From contig CM026391.1 in assembly GCA_014843695.1 (NCBI GenBank), forward strand, positions 14,691,365 through 14,755,364: DNA of 64,000 nt. Reading direction: 5' to 3'. Made by a program: the position numbers and the translations under genes. This DNA comes from Archivesica marissinica. Its lineage: Eukaryota > Mollusca > Bivalvia > Venerida > Vesicomyidae. The notes beneath the pieces are model-generated. The model was not told the DNA's origin, made no database searches, and worked only from the letters and a program-made list of their open reading frames with translations. Of the stretch, positions 32,808 through 43,574 are shown piece by piece; position 1 is the stretch's first letter; each line of letters begins with the position of its first letter.

Positions 32808-32866
32808 ATGGCAGAAAGGGTGGCCCAGTGCTTCACGGTTCCACTTCTCAGGAATCTCTACTTGAG
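32808..32866 (+). CDS. UCHL3: UCHL3-like ubiquitin hydrolase, exon with catalytic aspartate
   Basis: This 59-nt exon follows acceptor TTCTACTTTTCAG and ends CTTGAG before the strong donor GTAAGTT. Its first two bases complete the Asp codon begun in the previous exon, giving LYEL-DGRKGGPVLHGSTSQESLLE. The Asp is 15 residues after the catalytic His, as in human UCHL3 (H169, D184), and HG-TS-E-LLE parallels that protein. The intron before it is 12.9 kb, filled with minisatellites and a hAT insert. The final coding exon (expected to begin Asp-Ala and end the about 230-residue protein) was not found downstream. It is probably beyond 64000, or too diverged for me to see. Confidence 0.95.
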
Positions 32867-32974
32867 GTAAGTTGTTCACCCTCTGCAACCCAATACAATA
32901 TATTGTTGTCTGTACTGTGATATGGTCATGCAACAGAACACAATAATAGATCCAAAATCTGAAGATTGGTATTC

Positions 32975-33015
32975 ATCATCATTGTCTTCATCATCATCAT
33001 CATCATCATCATCGT
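32975..33015. repeat. ATC/TCA microsatellite
   Basis: TCATCATCATCATC run with one interruption. Confidence 0.9.
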
Positions 33016-33075
33016 CTCTAGTGATTGCATCCCTCTGTCAACAGGATGCTTGCAATATGAGTATTGGTTCCATCA

Positions 33076-35135
33076 ATATACATGTTGCATTGTGTGAAGT
33101 TTGTACTGTGAACACACGATGTGTTGTATCGGCTTGCCGAGGGTGAAGTATGCACTGTGAACATGATTTGTTGTATCAGATTACCGAGGGTGAGGTTTGT
33201 ACTGTGAACACACGATGTGTTGTATCGGCTTGCCGAGGGTGAAGTTTGTACTGTGAACATGATGTGTTGTAACAGCTTGCCGAGGGTGAAGTTTGTACTG
33301 TGAACATGATGTGTTGTAACAGCTTGCCGAGGGTGAAGTTTGTACTGTGAACATGATTTGTTGTATCGGCTTGCCGAGGGTGAAGTATGCACTGTGAACA
33401 TGATTTGTTGTATCAGATTACCGAGGGTGAAGTTTGTACTGTGAACACACGATGTGTTGTATCGGCTTGCCGAGGGTGAACTATGCACTGTGAACATGAT
33501 TTGTTGTAGCGGCTTGCTGATGGTGAAGTTTGAACTGTGAACATGATTTGTTGTATCAGATTGCCAAGGGTGAAAGTCTGTACTGTGAACATGGTTTGTT
33601 GTAGAGGCTTGCTGATGGTGGAGTTTGTACTGTGAACACAATGTGTTGTAGTGGCTTGCTTATGGTGGAGTTTGTACTGTGAACACAATGTGTTGTATCG
33701 GCTTGCCGAGGGTGAAGTTTGTACTGTGAACACATGATGTGTTGTATCGGCTTGCCGAGGGTGAAGTATGCACTGTGAACATGATTTGTTGTATCAGATT
33801 ACCGAGGGTGAAGTTTGTACTGTGAAGTTGTAAACATGGTTTGTTGTAACGGCTTCCCGGTGGTGAAGTTTGTACTGTGAACATGATGTGTTGTAACAGC
33901 TTGCCGAGGGTGAAGTTTGTACTGTGAACATGATGTGTTGTAACAGCTTGCCGAGGGTGAAGTTTGTACTGTGAACATGATTTGTTGTAGCGGCTTGCTG
34001 ATGGTGAAGTTTGAACTGTGAACATGATTTGTTGTATCAGATTGCCAAGGGTGAAAGTCTGTACTGTGAACATGGTTTGTTGTAGCGGCTTGCTGATGGT
34101 GGAGTTTGTACTGTGAACACAATGTGTTGTAGTGGCTTGCTTATGGTGGAGTTTGTACTGTGAACACAATGTGTTGTATCGGCTTGCCGAGGGTGAAGTT
34201 TGTACTGTGAACACAATGTGTTGTAGTTGTAGTGGCTTGCTTATGGTGGCGTTTGTATTGTGAACACAATGTGTTGTAGTTGTAGTGGCTTGCTTATGGT
34301 GGCGTTTGTACTGTGAACACAATGTGTTGTAGTGGCTTGCTTATGGTGGCGTTTGTACTGTGAACACAATGTGTTGTAGTGGCTTGCTTATGGTGGAGTT
34401 TGTACTGTGAACACAATGTGTTGTAGTGGCTTGCTTATGGTGGAGTTTGTACTGTGAACACAATGTGTTGTAGCGGCTTGCTGATGGTGGAGTTTGTACT
34501 GTGAACATGATGTGTTATAGCGGCTTGCTGATGGTAGAATTTGTACTGTGTACACAATGTGTTGTAGCGGCTTGCTGATGGTAGAGTTTGTACTGTGAAC
34601 ATGATGTGTTATAGCGGCTTGCTGATGGTAGAGTTTGTACTGTGAACATGATGTGTTATAGCGGCTTGCTGATGGTAGAGTTTGTACTGTGAACATGATG
34701 TGTTGTAGCGGCTTGCTGGTGGTAGAGTTTGTACTGTGAACATGATGTGTTATAGCGGCTTGCTAATGGTGGAGTTTGTACTGTGAACATGATTTGTTGT
34801 AGCGGCTTGCTGATGGTGGAGTTTGTACTGTGAACACAATGTGTTGTAGCGGCTTGCTGATGGTAGAGTTTGTACTGTGAACATGATTTGTTGTAGCGGC
34901 TTGCTGATGGTGGAGTTTGTACTGTGAACATGATTTGTTGTAGCGGCTTGCTAATGGTGGAGTTTGTACTGTGAACATGATTTGTTGTAGCGGCTTGCTA
35001 ATGGTGGAGTTTGTACTGTGTAGTGTACACAACGTGTTGTAGCGGCTTGCTAATGGTAGAGTTTGTACTGGGAACACAATGTGTTGTAGCGGCTTGCTAA
35101 TGGTGGAGTTTGTACTGTGTACACAACGTGTTGTA
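33076..35135. repeat. Minisatellite G, 47-bp unit, about 44 copies
   Basis: The unit includes GTTTGTACTGTGAACATGAT, then TTGTTGTAGCGGCTTGCTGA. Variants fall into blocks: GCCGAGGGTGAAG forms on the left, GCTGATGGTGGAG in the middle and right. This suggests local homogenisation. Minus-strand frames with repeated peptides are repeat artefacts. Confidence 0.95.
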
Positions 35136-35250
35136 TCAGGTTACATGGTGTGAGCTCGCACAACAGAGCTTGTATTACTTGGTCTGTAATCAATCTTGTA
35201 ACTAATAACTTCACCTCATGTCACTAGATATGGAAAACAGTAGAGAGATT

Positions 35251-35998
35251 TGTATTACTGCGTAATAAGCATACATATACTGCTAATGGGTGTATTACTG
35301 CGTAATAAGCAGACATATACTGCTAATGGGTGTATTACTGCGTAATAAGCATACATATACTGCTAATGGGTGTATTACTGCGTAATAAGCAGACATATAC
35401 TGCTAATGGGTGTATTACTGCGTAATAAGCAGACATATACTGCTAATGGGTGTATTACTGCGTAATAAGCAGACATATACTGCTAATGGGTGTATTACTG
35501 CGTAATAAGCATACATATACTGCTAATGGGTGTATTACTGCGTAATAAGCAGACATATACTGCTAATGGGTGTATTACTGCGTAATAAGCATACATATAC
35601 TGCTAATGGGTGTATTACTGCGTAATAAGCAGACATATACTGCTAATGGGTGTATTACTGCGTAATAAGCATACATATACTGCTGATGGGTGTATTACTG
35701 CGTAATAAGCATACATATACTGCTGATGGGTGTATTACTGCGTAATAAGCAGACATATACTGCTGATGGATGTATTACTGCGTAATAAGCAGACATATAC
35801 TGCTGATGGGTGTATTACTGCGTAATAAGCATACACATACTGCTGATGGGTGTATTATTGCGTAATAAGCAGAGATATACTGCTGATGGATGTATTACTG
35901 CGTAATAAGCATACATATACTGCTGATGGGTGTATTACTACATAGTACACATACTGTTGATGAGTGTATTACTGCGTAATAAGCATACATATACTGTT
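35251..35998. repeat. Minisatellite H, 40-bp unit, about 18 copies
   Basis: A highly uniform unit TGTATTACTGCGTAATAAGC plus ATACATATACTGCTAATGGG. Each unit contains the short palindrome TTACTGCGTAATAA-like. Copies carry either ATACATAT or AGACATAT, partly alternating; later copies have CTGATGGG. Confidence 0.97.
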
Positions 35999-36171
35999 GG
36001 TGTTTCTTACAACCAACCAACTACAGTCAAGCGTGTCCATAAATCATCCACGAGACAAGTACAGTCAGACTGGTAAATTGAGGCAGTACAATGAATGCTG
36101 AGATATAGTGCTTTGAAAGTACAAAACATAAAATGAACAATAATATGGCATTTTATTTATAAATACTTGCT

Positions 36172-36440
36172 GCTCCCTCTGACGGCTGCTCCCTCTAAAG
36201 GCTGCTCCCTCAGAACCCTCTGAAGGCTGCTCCCTCTGATGGCTACTCCCTCTGAACCCTCTGACGGCTGCTTCCTCTGAAGGCTGCTCCCTCTGATGGC
36301 TGCTCCCTCTGAAGGCTGCTCCCTCTGACGGCTGCTCCCTCTGAAGGCTGCTCCCTCTGAAGGCTGCTCCCTCTGACAGCTGCTCCCTCTGAACCCTCTG
36401 ACTGCTACTCCCGCTGAACCCTCTGACGGCTGCTCCCTAT
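36172..36440. repeat. Minisatellite I, 16-bp unit
   Basis: CTGCTCCCTCTGAAGG-type units, about 16 copies with several shortened ones. Confidence 0.93.
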
Positions 36441-36929
36441 GAAGGTCAGACTCAACCAAATAAGGGTTGTTTGTCTGTCATTATTGATATCATCTACTGA
36501 AGGTATATCACTGCCAGAGTCTGTGAGATCCCCTATGTGGGAGTATATTTCTTGGCGGGAGTATTTTCTCGTGGAGGCAGTACTTGGCGGGAGTATTTTC
36601 TCGTGGAGGCAGTACTTGGCGGAAGTATTTTCTCAGCTGTTTTTTTCTCTGTGTGTGAACATTTATTAGCTCCTTGTTGGAAGCATTTGTCTGTGTGTGA
36701 ACATTTTTTTAGCTCCTTGGAAGCATTTGTTAGTGGGGAATGTAGATGGCAGCAGACAGTAGCTATGTATAACTATTGACATACAAGTGCACTGCATGCC
36801 ACTCGACCTTTACCACTGTCGGTTCAAGCCATACCCCTGTAGACAAGGAAGGTTTGTTATTATTGCCCGTGTGGAAAATTGTGCCCAAACTCTTGTGTCA
36901 ATTCTTCCTCCATTAGAGAAAGATGTAGC
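36441..36929. other. Unassigned sequence with short duplications
   Basis: Two or three copies of GTATTTTCTCGTGGAGGCAG (36560-36630) and repeated CTGTGTGTGAACATTT. No gene recognised. Confidence 0.55.
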
Positions 36930-37797
36930 CTGAGCTCTTCCATGGCCAGATAAAGTTGTGTCTTGAGCTCTTCCTTGACCAGATAAAGTTGTGCCTTGAC
37001 CAGATAAAGTTGTGCCTTGAGCTCTTCCTTGACCAGATAAAGTTGTGTCTTGAGCTCTTCCATGGCCAGATAAAGTTGTGTCTTGAGCTCTTCCTTGACC
37101 AGATAAAGTTGTGCCTTGACCAGATAAAGTTGTGCCTTGAGCTCTTCCATGGCCAGATAAAGTTGTGTCTTGAGCTCTTCCTTGACCAGATAAAGTTGTG
37201 CCTTGACCAGATAAAGTTGTGTCTTGACCAGATAAAGTTGTGCCTTGACCAGATAAAGTTGTGCCTTGACCAGATAAAGTTGTGCCTTGACCAGATAAAG
37301 TTGTGCCTTGACCAGATAAAGCTGTGCCTTGAGCTCTTCCTTGACCAGATAAAAGTAGTGCCTTGAGCTCTTCCTTGACCAGATAAACTGCCTTGAGTTC
37401 TTCCTTGACCAGATAAAGTTGTGTCTTGAGCTCTTCCTTGACCAGATAAAGTTGTGCCTTGAGCTCTTCCTTGATCAGATAAAGTTGTGCCTTGAGCTCT
37501 TCCTTCACCAGATAAAGTTGTGCCTCGAGCTCTTCCTTCACCAGATAAAGTTGTGCCTTGAGCTCTTCGTTCACCAGATAAAACTGTGCCATGATCAGAT
37601 AAAGCTGTGCCTTGAGCTCTTCCTTGACCAGATAAACTGCGCCTTGAGCTCTTCCTTGACCAGATAAACTGCGCCTTGAGCTCTTCTTTGAGCAGATAAA
37701 GCTGTGCCTTGAGCTCTTCCTTGACCAGATAAAGTTGTGTCTTGAGCTCTTCCTTGACCAGATAAACTGTGCCTTGAGCTCTTCCTTGACCAGATGG
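36930..37797. repeat. Minisatellite K, 33/21-bp unit
   Basis: The units contain GACCAGATAAAGTTGTGCCT with or without the 12-bp TTGAGCTCTTCC, giving 33- and 21-bp lengths. Both lengths are multiples of three, hence long spurious frames on both strands. Confidence 0.95.
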
Positions 37798-37799
37798 GC

Positions 37800-38372
37800 T
37801 GAATCAAAAGTTGTAGTTATTCTGATATGTATAATGCACTGTTTTCATTGTTGCTTAATTTTTTACACTAGCTTGATACTTATGACACTATTGAAATTGA
37901 ACTACTGTGTATCACTGTATGTCATCATTGGCCAAAATCGGGGCTTCTAAAATTTTCAAAACCAAATCGGTCTAGATCTAGACCGAAATCGACAGTCAGT
38001 GGGAGTCGAAGCTTTATTATTGGCGGAATTATGAATGAATTTCAGACATCAATTGATTTTTTGCATGGCTATCATGCATCTACTGTCTACTGCAGTGTCT
38101 GTGGTGTTAGAAATATGTATTTGATCGATTTCTTGGCTTTTTCAACAATTTTCTGGACCGATGTTTTTATGTCTTTGGTTGCTACAACCGGGTCGGTCCG
38201 CCAGTTCTGTCCTGGACCGGGAGACCGGTGTTTTTATGTCTTTGGTTGCTACAACCGGTCCGCCAGTTCTGTCTTGGACCGGGAGACCCATGTTTTTAGA
38301 AGCACTTACACAATATCTCAATTTGTTAGCATTTTTTATTTGTACCACTAGTTGTATAATATAATAGCTAGG
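37800..38372. other. Unassigned sequence with a 72-bp direct duplication
   Basis: TGTTTTTATGTCTTTGGTTG, then CTACAACCGG and CCAGTTCTGTC, occur twice (about 38160 and 38229), each including a GGACCGGGAGACC. No gene recognised. Confidence 0.6.
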
Positions 38373-38540
38373 TGTGATGCAAATCGAAGTTCGATCCTCA
38401 GTGAGATGATACGGTGCTTGCCAGGTGTATTTTCTCCAGGTACTCCGGATTCCTCCAACATATACACTTTCATCCGCGCCGACTGGTGATTAATATAAGT
38501 TGTTATAAAGCTTGTTTCGCATAAATTAAAACCACTAAAA
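38373..38540 (+). mobile_element. SINE family 4 fragment
   Basis: It has GAAGTTCGATCCTCAGTGAG (B-box region), CCAGGTACTCCGGATTCCTC, and the tail GTTGTTATAAAGCTTGTTTC. Confidence 0.75.
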
Positions 38541-38824
38541 AAAATATTTCTGGAGGCATTGCCGCAAAGTTGAGTGTATGGGGGGGGGGAGTCAATAAAC
38601 ATCCCTGACCATTTCTAAATAACAAATAACTTACAATGAAAGCATCCGTTGATTTGTTTACACATATATATCAAAAGTAATTTGTGAGGTGTACGTATGT
38701 TAGCCTAATTAAACTAATGAACAGCTGTCGAAACCATCACCGCATGTATATATATCAAGCTGGGTTCTTCATAACACCAGATAGAACTTCATCACCTGAT
38801 ACACTGAAACCGGAAAAAATTGCA

Positions 38825-39060
38825 TTAACTCTGCATTCTGGGTAAATTATAGGCTATAACTAGTTCAAATAATTGTAGCGGACGACATTTCATTAATGTG
38901 TTTTTCTTATTGGTATCTGAAATGTCTGTAAATTTGTTGTGTAATTTCATTAGAAGTGCTGCGTTACGATCTAATTCTGTGACATATTTACTGTAACCTT
39001 CACCGCTAGTGTTCACTGAGTGCAACTGTTCCAGGAACGTTACCAGGGCTGCATGATCAC
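38825..39060 (-). CDS. Candidate terminal exon on minus strand, unknown protein
   Basis: Below a plausible minus-strand acceptor (TTTCCTGTTATAG, near 39061) an open frame reads SDHAALVTFLEQLHSVNTSG, then a Lys/Leu-rich helix (RNAALLMKLHNKFTDISDTN), and ends at TAA (38825-38827). Composition is protein-like rather than repeat-like, and the segment lies in otherwise non-coding sequence. I do not recognise the family. The last 100 bp resemble 57785-57905, where the frame is broken, so it could be part of a mobile element. No upstream exon was identified. Low confidence as a gene. Confidence 0.3.
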
Positions 39061-39106
39061 TCTCTATAACAGGAAACAACATAATACATGTAACAAACTT
39101 TTCCCC

Positions 39107-39800
39107 AGAAACAAGCCTTTCCCGAGAAACAAGCTTTTCCCCAGAAACAAGCTTCTACCCAGAAATAAACTTTTCCCCCAGAAACAAGCATTTCCCCAGA
39201 AACAAGCATTTCCCCAGAAACAAGCATTTCCCCAGAAACAAGCTTTTCCCCAGAAACAAGCTTTTCCCCAGAAATAAACTTTTCCCCAGAAACAAGCTTT
39301 TACCCAGAAACAAGCTGGTTGTTATAAAGCTTGTTTCGCAATCACTATCTTCCATAAATTAAAACCACTAAAACCCAGAAAGAAGCTTTTCCCCAGAAAC
39401 AAGCATTTCCCCCAGAAACAAGCATTTCCCCAGAAACAAGGTTTTCCCCAGAAATAAGCTTTTACCCAGAAACAAGCTGGTTGTTATAAAGCTTGTTTCG
39501 CAATCACTATCTTCCATAAATTAAAACCACTAAAACCCAGAAACAAGCTTTTCCCCAGAAACAAGCTTTTACCCAGAAACAAGCTTTTCCCCAGAAACAA
39601 GCTTTTACCCAGAAACAAGCTTTTCCCCAGAAACAAGCTTTTCCCCCAGAAACAAGCTTTTCCCCAGAAACAAGCTTTTCCCCCAGAAACAAGCTTTTAC
39701 CCAGAAACAAGCTAACTTTTCCCCCAGAAACAAGCTTTTACCCAGAAACAAGCTTTTACCCAGAAACAAGCTTTTACCCAGAAACAAACTTTTCCCCCAG
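39107..39800. repeat. Minisatellite L, 18-bp unit with SINE-tail insertions
   Basis: About 30 units of CCCAGAAACAAGCTTTTC are broken twice (about 39314-39375 and 39479-39535) by a block matching the SINE-4 tail (GTTATAAAGCTTGTTTCGCA, then AAATTAAAACCACTAAAA). This gives a higher-order period near 165 bp. Confidence 0.93.
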
Positions 39801-40011
39801 AAAATTCAACCGCTTCATTTTTGCTTTGCGAATGCCAACAATTTCCATTGACAGAGAATTTGTTGATTTAAAGGTAACAATGTTTACATGGAGAATAATG
39901 TTCATTTCACTAAAATTCAGATGCTTTCACACACAAAAAACTAATGTATTTGTTGATCTTAGCAGTATTAATACAGATTTTAAGATTTCTTAATTATTCA
40001 CTCAGTAATTC

Positions 40012-40180
40012 AAATTTAAACTTTATTTTACAACGATTGCGAAGCAAGTTTTAACAACTTAATCACTCTCGTTGGCGTGGACGAAAGCATGAATGTGGTC
40101 ATTCGTGTGGGAGGGAACCGGAGTACCCGGAGAAAACCCACCTGTCTGATCTGGCGACAACAGTATCATCACACATACAC
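40012..40180 (-). mobile_element. SINE family 4 fragment
   Basis: It has TTTATTTTACAACGATTGCG, CTCTCGTTGGCGTGGACG and ACCGGAGTACCCGGAGAAAA. Confidence 0.8.
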
Positions 40181-40287
40181 TCAGAACTACAAGTGGTGTA
40201 TATTTTGGCACTTGAAGGGACTGGGGGGGGGGGGGGCTAATAACTGTACTACTAAAAAACTGCATCTCACTTTTCACAGTTGAGTAA

Positions 40288-40484
40288 ACCCTTAACCTTC
40301 CAATCACTGCTAAAATAGCTTTTACAGACGGCATAGAGTCAGATCAGACGGCACAAAACGTGCCGTGCCAGGCTCTATGCTGTTTGCTATTCGGATAGTG
40401 GAGCTAAAACACTTGTCTGAATAGCAAACAATGTAGATTCTGATCAGATCTACATTCCGTCCAATTTATTCGGCAGGTTAAGGG
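40288..40484. mobile_element. Palindromic MITE family P2
   Basis: It starts CCCTTAACCTTCC and ends GGCAGGTTAAGGG followed by TTAA (40485-40488). The interior hairpin blocks include CAGATCAGACGGCACA and CTGTTTGCTATTCGGATAGT. The left TTAA is mutated. Confidence 0.7.
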
Positions 40485-40544
40485 TTAATATGCTGTTTCA
40501 TCTTTCATATGGGACTATAAACCAAGGTTTCGTGTATTTAGTTA

Positions 40545-40825
40545 ATACAACTTTATTTTAGCTCGATTGTGAAACAAGTTCTAACAACTTATATTAACCA
40601 CTCTCCAGACCTCATTCCTGATGGAATCCATCGCCACGAGGGAGAGAGAAGAGGCAACGTGGAATTTAAATGCATTAGGATTTAGGACACAGAGAGAAGA
40701 GGCAATGTCTTACAGGACATAATGCCTTTAAGGACACAAATGTAACTGCTCCAGCGGGGTTCGAACTCAGGGCCTTTCGCACCTGAAGCAAGTGTGCGCT
40801 ACCATTGCGCTATCATGACATCGTG
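40545..40825 (-). mobile_element. SINE family 3 copy with internal duplication
   Basis: It shows TAGCTCGATTGTGAAACAAG, GATGGAATCCATCGCCACG and GGGTTCGAACTCAGGGCC, then GCGCTATCATGACATCG. GAGAGAAGAGGCAA occurs twice inside. Confidence 0.8.
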
Positions 40826-41224
40826 TATTTGTATTGTATGCAGGGCATATAAAAGAACCGCTGATTCTTTTGAAATTGTGGAGTGTCTTTTGTATCTTGC
40901 TTGCATTATCATCCAAAAAAATAATGGTCCTAATATACTTCTGGGAGGTGTCACCCCGATTAATCAGGAGGCGATGATAAATAAACGTATGAAAATAAAA
41001 TAACTAAAGTGTTCATGGAGCCCTGGGAATGTTATTGGAACAGACCGCGTGAGAGCGGTATAACCAATGAGAAACAACTGCCAGTAGGGGCAGCTATAGG
41101 AGAGCTTACTGGCAGTGTAATGGAAAGAAGCTAGGTAGCATGCTTTATCTTTCCTATAAAAAAAAACTCTTCTATCAAAGCACATATGTTTTCTATAGAA
41201 ATGTTTTTATTATTTTCTCAGCAC
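40826..41224. other. Unassigned, includes a SINE-2 tail fragment
   Basis: GGAGGCGATGATAAATAAAC at 40967 resembles the SINE-2 tail. The remainder is unrecognised. Confidence 0.5.
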
Positions 41225-41385
41225 TATCAAAGCACTGTTCCGTCTGCCTGTGGTTTGTTCCAGGCCCTATATCACTATTAGCATTGTTCCAGGCCCTATA
41301 TCACTATTAGCATTGTTCCAGGCCCTATATCATTATTAGCATTGTTCCAGGCCCTATATCACTATTAGCATTGTTCCAGGCCCTC
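41225..41385. repeat. 29-bp tandem repeat, about 5 copies
   Basis: GGCCCTATATCACTATTAGC plus ATTGTTCCA, repeated with one variant. Confidence 0.93.
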
Positions 41386-41580
41386 AACATTTCCAAGGAA
41401 TCCTTCTACAGTTGGATTAAAAGATTTAACTGAGAAAAAAAAAACATTTTTTAAATATCTTTTGGTTTAAACATATTTATTCCAGTATTCACAAAACAAT
41501 ACATGTACACAAAATCAAAGAAGTAAGTATATAGGAAAGGATTCAAACAGAAGCAGAGCTTATATAGTTTCTCTCCTTAA

Positions 41581-41813
41581 CCCTTTCAACACCACAGACC
41601 TCTAAATAGGCTTACAAAAAGTGTAGATCCAGATGAGCCGGCTCATAACGAGCCGTCTCATCAGGATCTGCACTTTTTGCCAGTGATATGACTATTTTTA
41701 GACATAATTACCCATTTTGATAAATGAACTTGTCCAAATGTGATTTTCTGATTCATTTATTGGTTTATGAATATCATGGACAAGTCCATGTGAGTTACTT
41801 GGTGTTGAATGGG
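41581..41813. mobile_element. Palindromic MITE family P1, TTAA-flanked
   Basis: It is flanked by TTAA at 41577-41580 and 41814-41817. The left end is CCCTTTCAACACCACAG, the right end GGTGTTGAATGGG. A central hairpin is built from AAAAAGTGTAGATCCAGATG and CATCAGGATCTGCACTTTTT. Confidence 0.85.
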
Positions 41814-41817
41814 TTAA

Positions 41818-42419
41818 AGCACTTTTACGTCTGCCTGTGCTTTGGTGTGGTGGCCTTGTTATGAAATCTTATATAGTTCTTGTTGGTTAGCATGACGAAA
41901 TAATTACAATTGCAACTAGATTCATGATCACTATATTAAACACATGACGTATATGTCACTTTCATGACAATGTTGCGTGTGTCTGCGTCACAGAGGTTGG
42001 GGGTAAAAGACTGTTGGTGTCAGGAACTGAGTACCTATTGCTGATTGTTGTTGAGAAATGTCAGTTGCACGACCGTTGTATGTGACAGGTCCTGGTAAGC
42101 GTTACCACTCCTGGTAGAAAGTCTATGTCCATATATACACATATATTATGGCATTGCACGTTCTACACGGGAGTGTCGGCATGATTTAACAATTAAATGT
42201 TCTTTTTCTGTGTTTCATCACAGTATGAAGCTCACATATTTTACATCTTAATTTGTAAACACTGACATTTCATACCGCCATGAAGTGCAGAGAAAGATCA
42301 TTCAATTGTTACAATGACACAACTAAAATTTTACGAATTACAAAACAAATCTTTTTTATTCGTCAACATTTTCGTACCGTACAGAATCCATTACGGTGTA
42401 CATTTATTATAGTGTTTAG
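41818..42419. other. Unassigned sequence
   Basis: No gene, array or family recognised. Confidence 0.5.
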
Positions 42420-42665
42420 TTTATACAAATTTATTTTAGCTCGATTACGAAACAAGTTATTACAACTTATATTAATCAGAGAGAGTGAGTGAGTGAGTGA
42501 GTGAGTGAGTGAGTGAGTGAGTGAGTGAGTGAGTGAGTGAGTGAGTGAGTGAGTGAGTGAGTGAGTGAGTGAGTGAGTGAGTGAGTGAGTGAGTGAGTGG
42601 AATTTAAATGCCTTGCCTAAGGGCACAATCGTAACGGCTCCAGCGGGGCTCAAAGTCCAGACCTT
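42420..42665 (-). mobile_element. SINE family 3 copy carrying a microsatellite
   Basis: The SINE tail (TTTAGCTCGATTACGAAACA) and the later body (GTGGAATTTAAATGCCTTGC) are present. The intervening body is replaced by a GTGA run at 42481-42599. Confidence 0.8.
42481..42599. repeat. GTGA tetranucleotide microsatellite, about 29 units
   Basis: An almost perfect GAGT/GTGA run inside a SINE. Confidence 0.98.
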
Positions 42666-42817
42666 ATTATAGTGTTTGAACAGACTGTTGCCCAGTGGCA
42701 CATGAAGAATCATATTGTTTACTAGGAGAACAGAATCATTTTGTTGTTATTTGGGTTATGATCGGCTATCACATGGGCTGATACAGACAGACACAGCCAG
42801 AAACCATAGCCCCCGAC

Positions 42818-43103
42818 GGATCTGTAGTACAGTGGTAACACGCTGGACTGGTATTACAGGGATCACGGGTTCGATCCCCTGTATGACCCTAATAAAATTA
42901 ACAGTCTTTCAGATGGACACTAAACCGAGGTCTTGTGTCGGTGTTTTACACCGTACACGTAAAAGAACGAGAGGAGATTCTGGAATGTGTCTCTGTCTGC
43001 ATCATTGCACTATCATCCAAAACTCTAAAATATCTAATCTCTTCAGGAGGCGTCGCTCATATGGGTAACCAGTAGCGACGATAAATAAACGTAAAACACA
43101 CAC
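42818..43103 (+). mobile_element. SINE family 2, near-complete copy
   Basis: The head GGATCTGTAGTACAGTGGTA has an A-box-like region; box B is GGGTTCGATCCCC. The body has ACTAAACCGAGGTCTTGTGT, and the tail is CGACGATAAATAAACGTAAA. Confidence 0.87.
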
Positions 43104-43105
43104 CA

Positions 43106-43574
43106 TAGCCCCCGCCCTGCCGTACCTGTTAATAAGAGTACCAATGTTCTTTATTGATATATATTATATATATGAGTAGGAATAGCCCAGGGCTCTGCGA
43201 CCTTACCGAATGTTCACAAGACCAAAACTCTTTGAGAAAATGTGCAGAGAACTGCTCAACGAGATTAGTGTCTGTGCGCAAGACATCTGAGAGCCATCGA
43301 AAGTGCCGTAATTGATTACATCAAATTACCGTAAGAACTCGTAATTACTTACTGAAAGTCTGGTTCCGACAGATAATTGTAAAAAAACAATTTATTTATA
43401 TTCTTGACAAAGTCCTTCCTACATAATATATAGACTGAATGACTTTAAGACTTATTTACTCAATATGAATCATGTGAACCTTAACCGGTCCAAGCTTTAT
43501 ATTTTAATAGACAGTTGATATCAGTTTAGAAAGTTAGAAGATGAAATATATATTGGTTCGCTTGATCTCCCTGC
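43106..43574. other. Unassigned sequence
   Basis: No recognised gene or repeat; a short TATATA run lies at 43158-43174. Confidence 0.5.

Noticed and set aside
33018..34322. Minus-strand frames of about 200 codons in the 47-bp array
   Set aside because: They are repeat-derived, with several overlapping frames open.
36810..37592. 260-codon minus-strand frame with KEELKAQLYLV coiled-coil-like repeats
   Set aside because: It arises from the 33/21-bp array, both lengths being multiples of three. Frames jump between segments, and there is no non-repeat domain.
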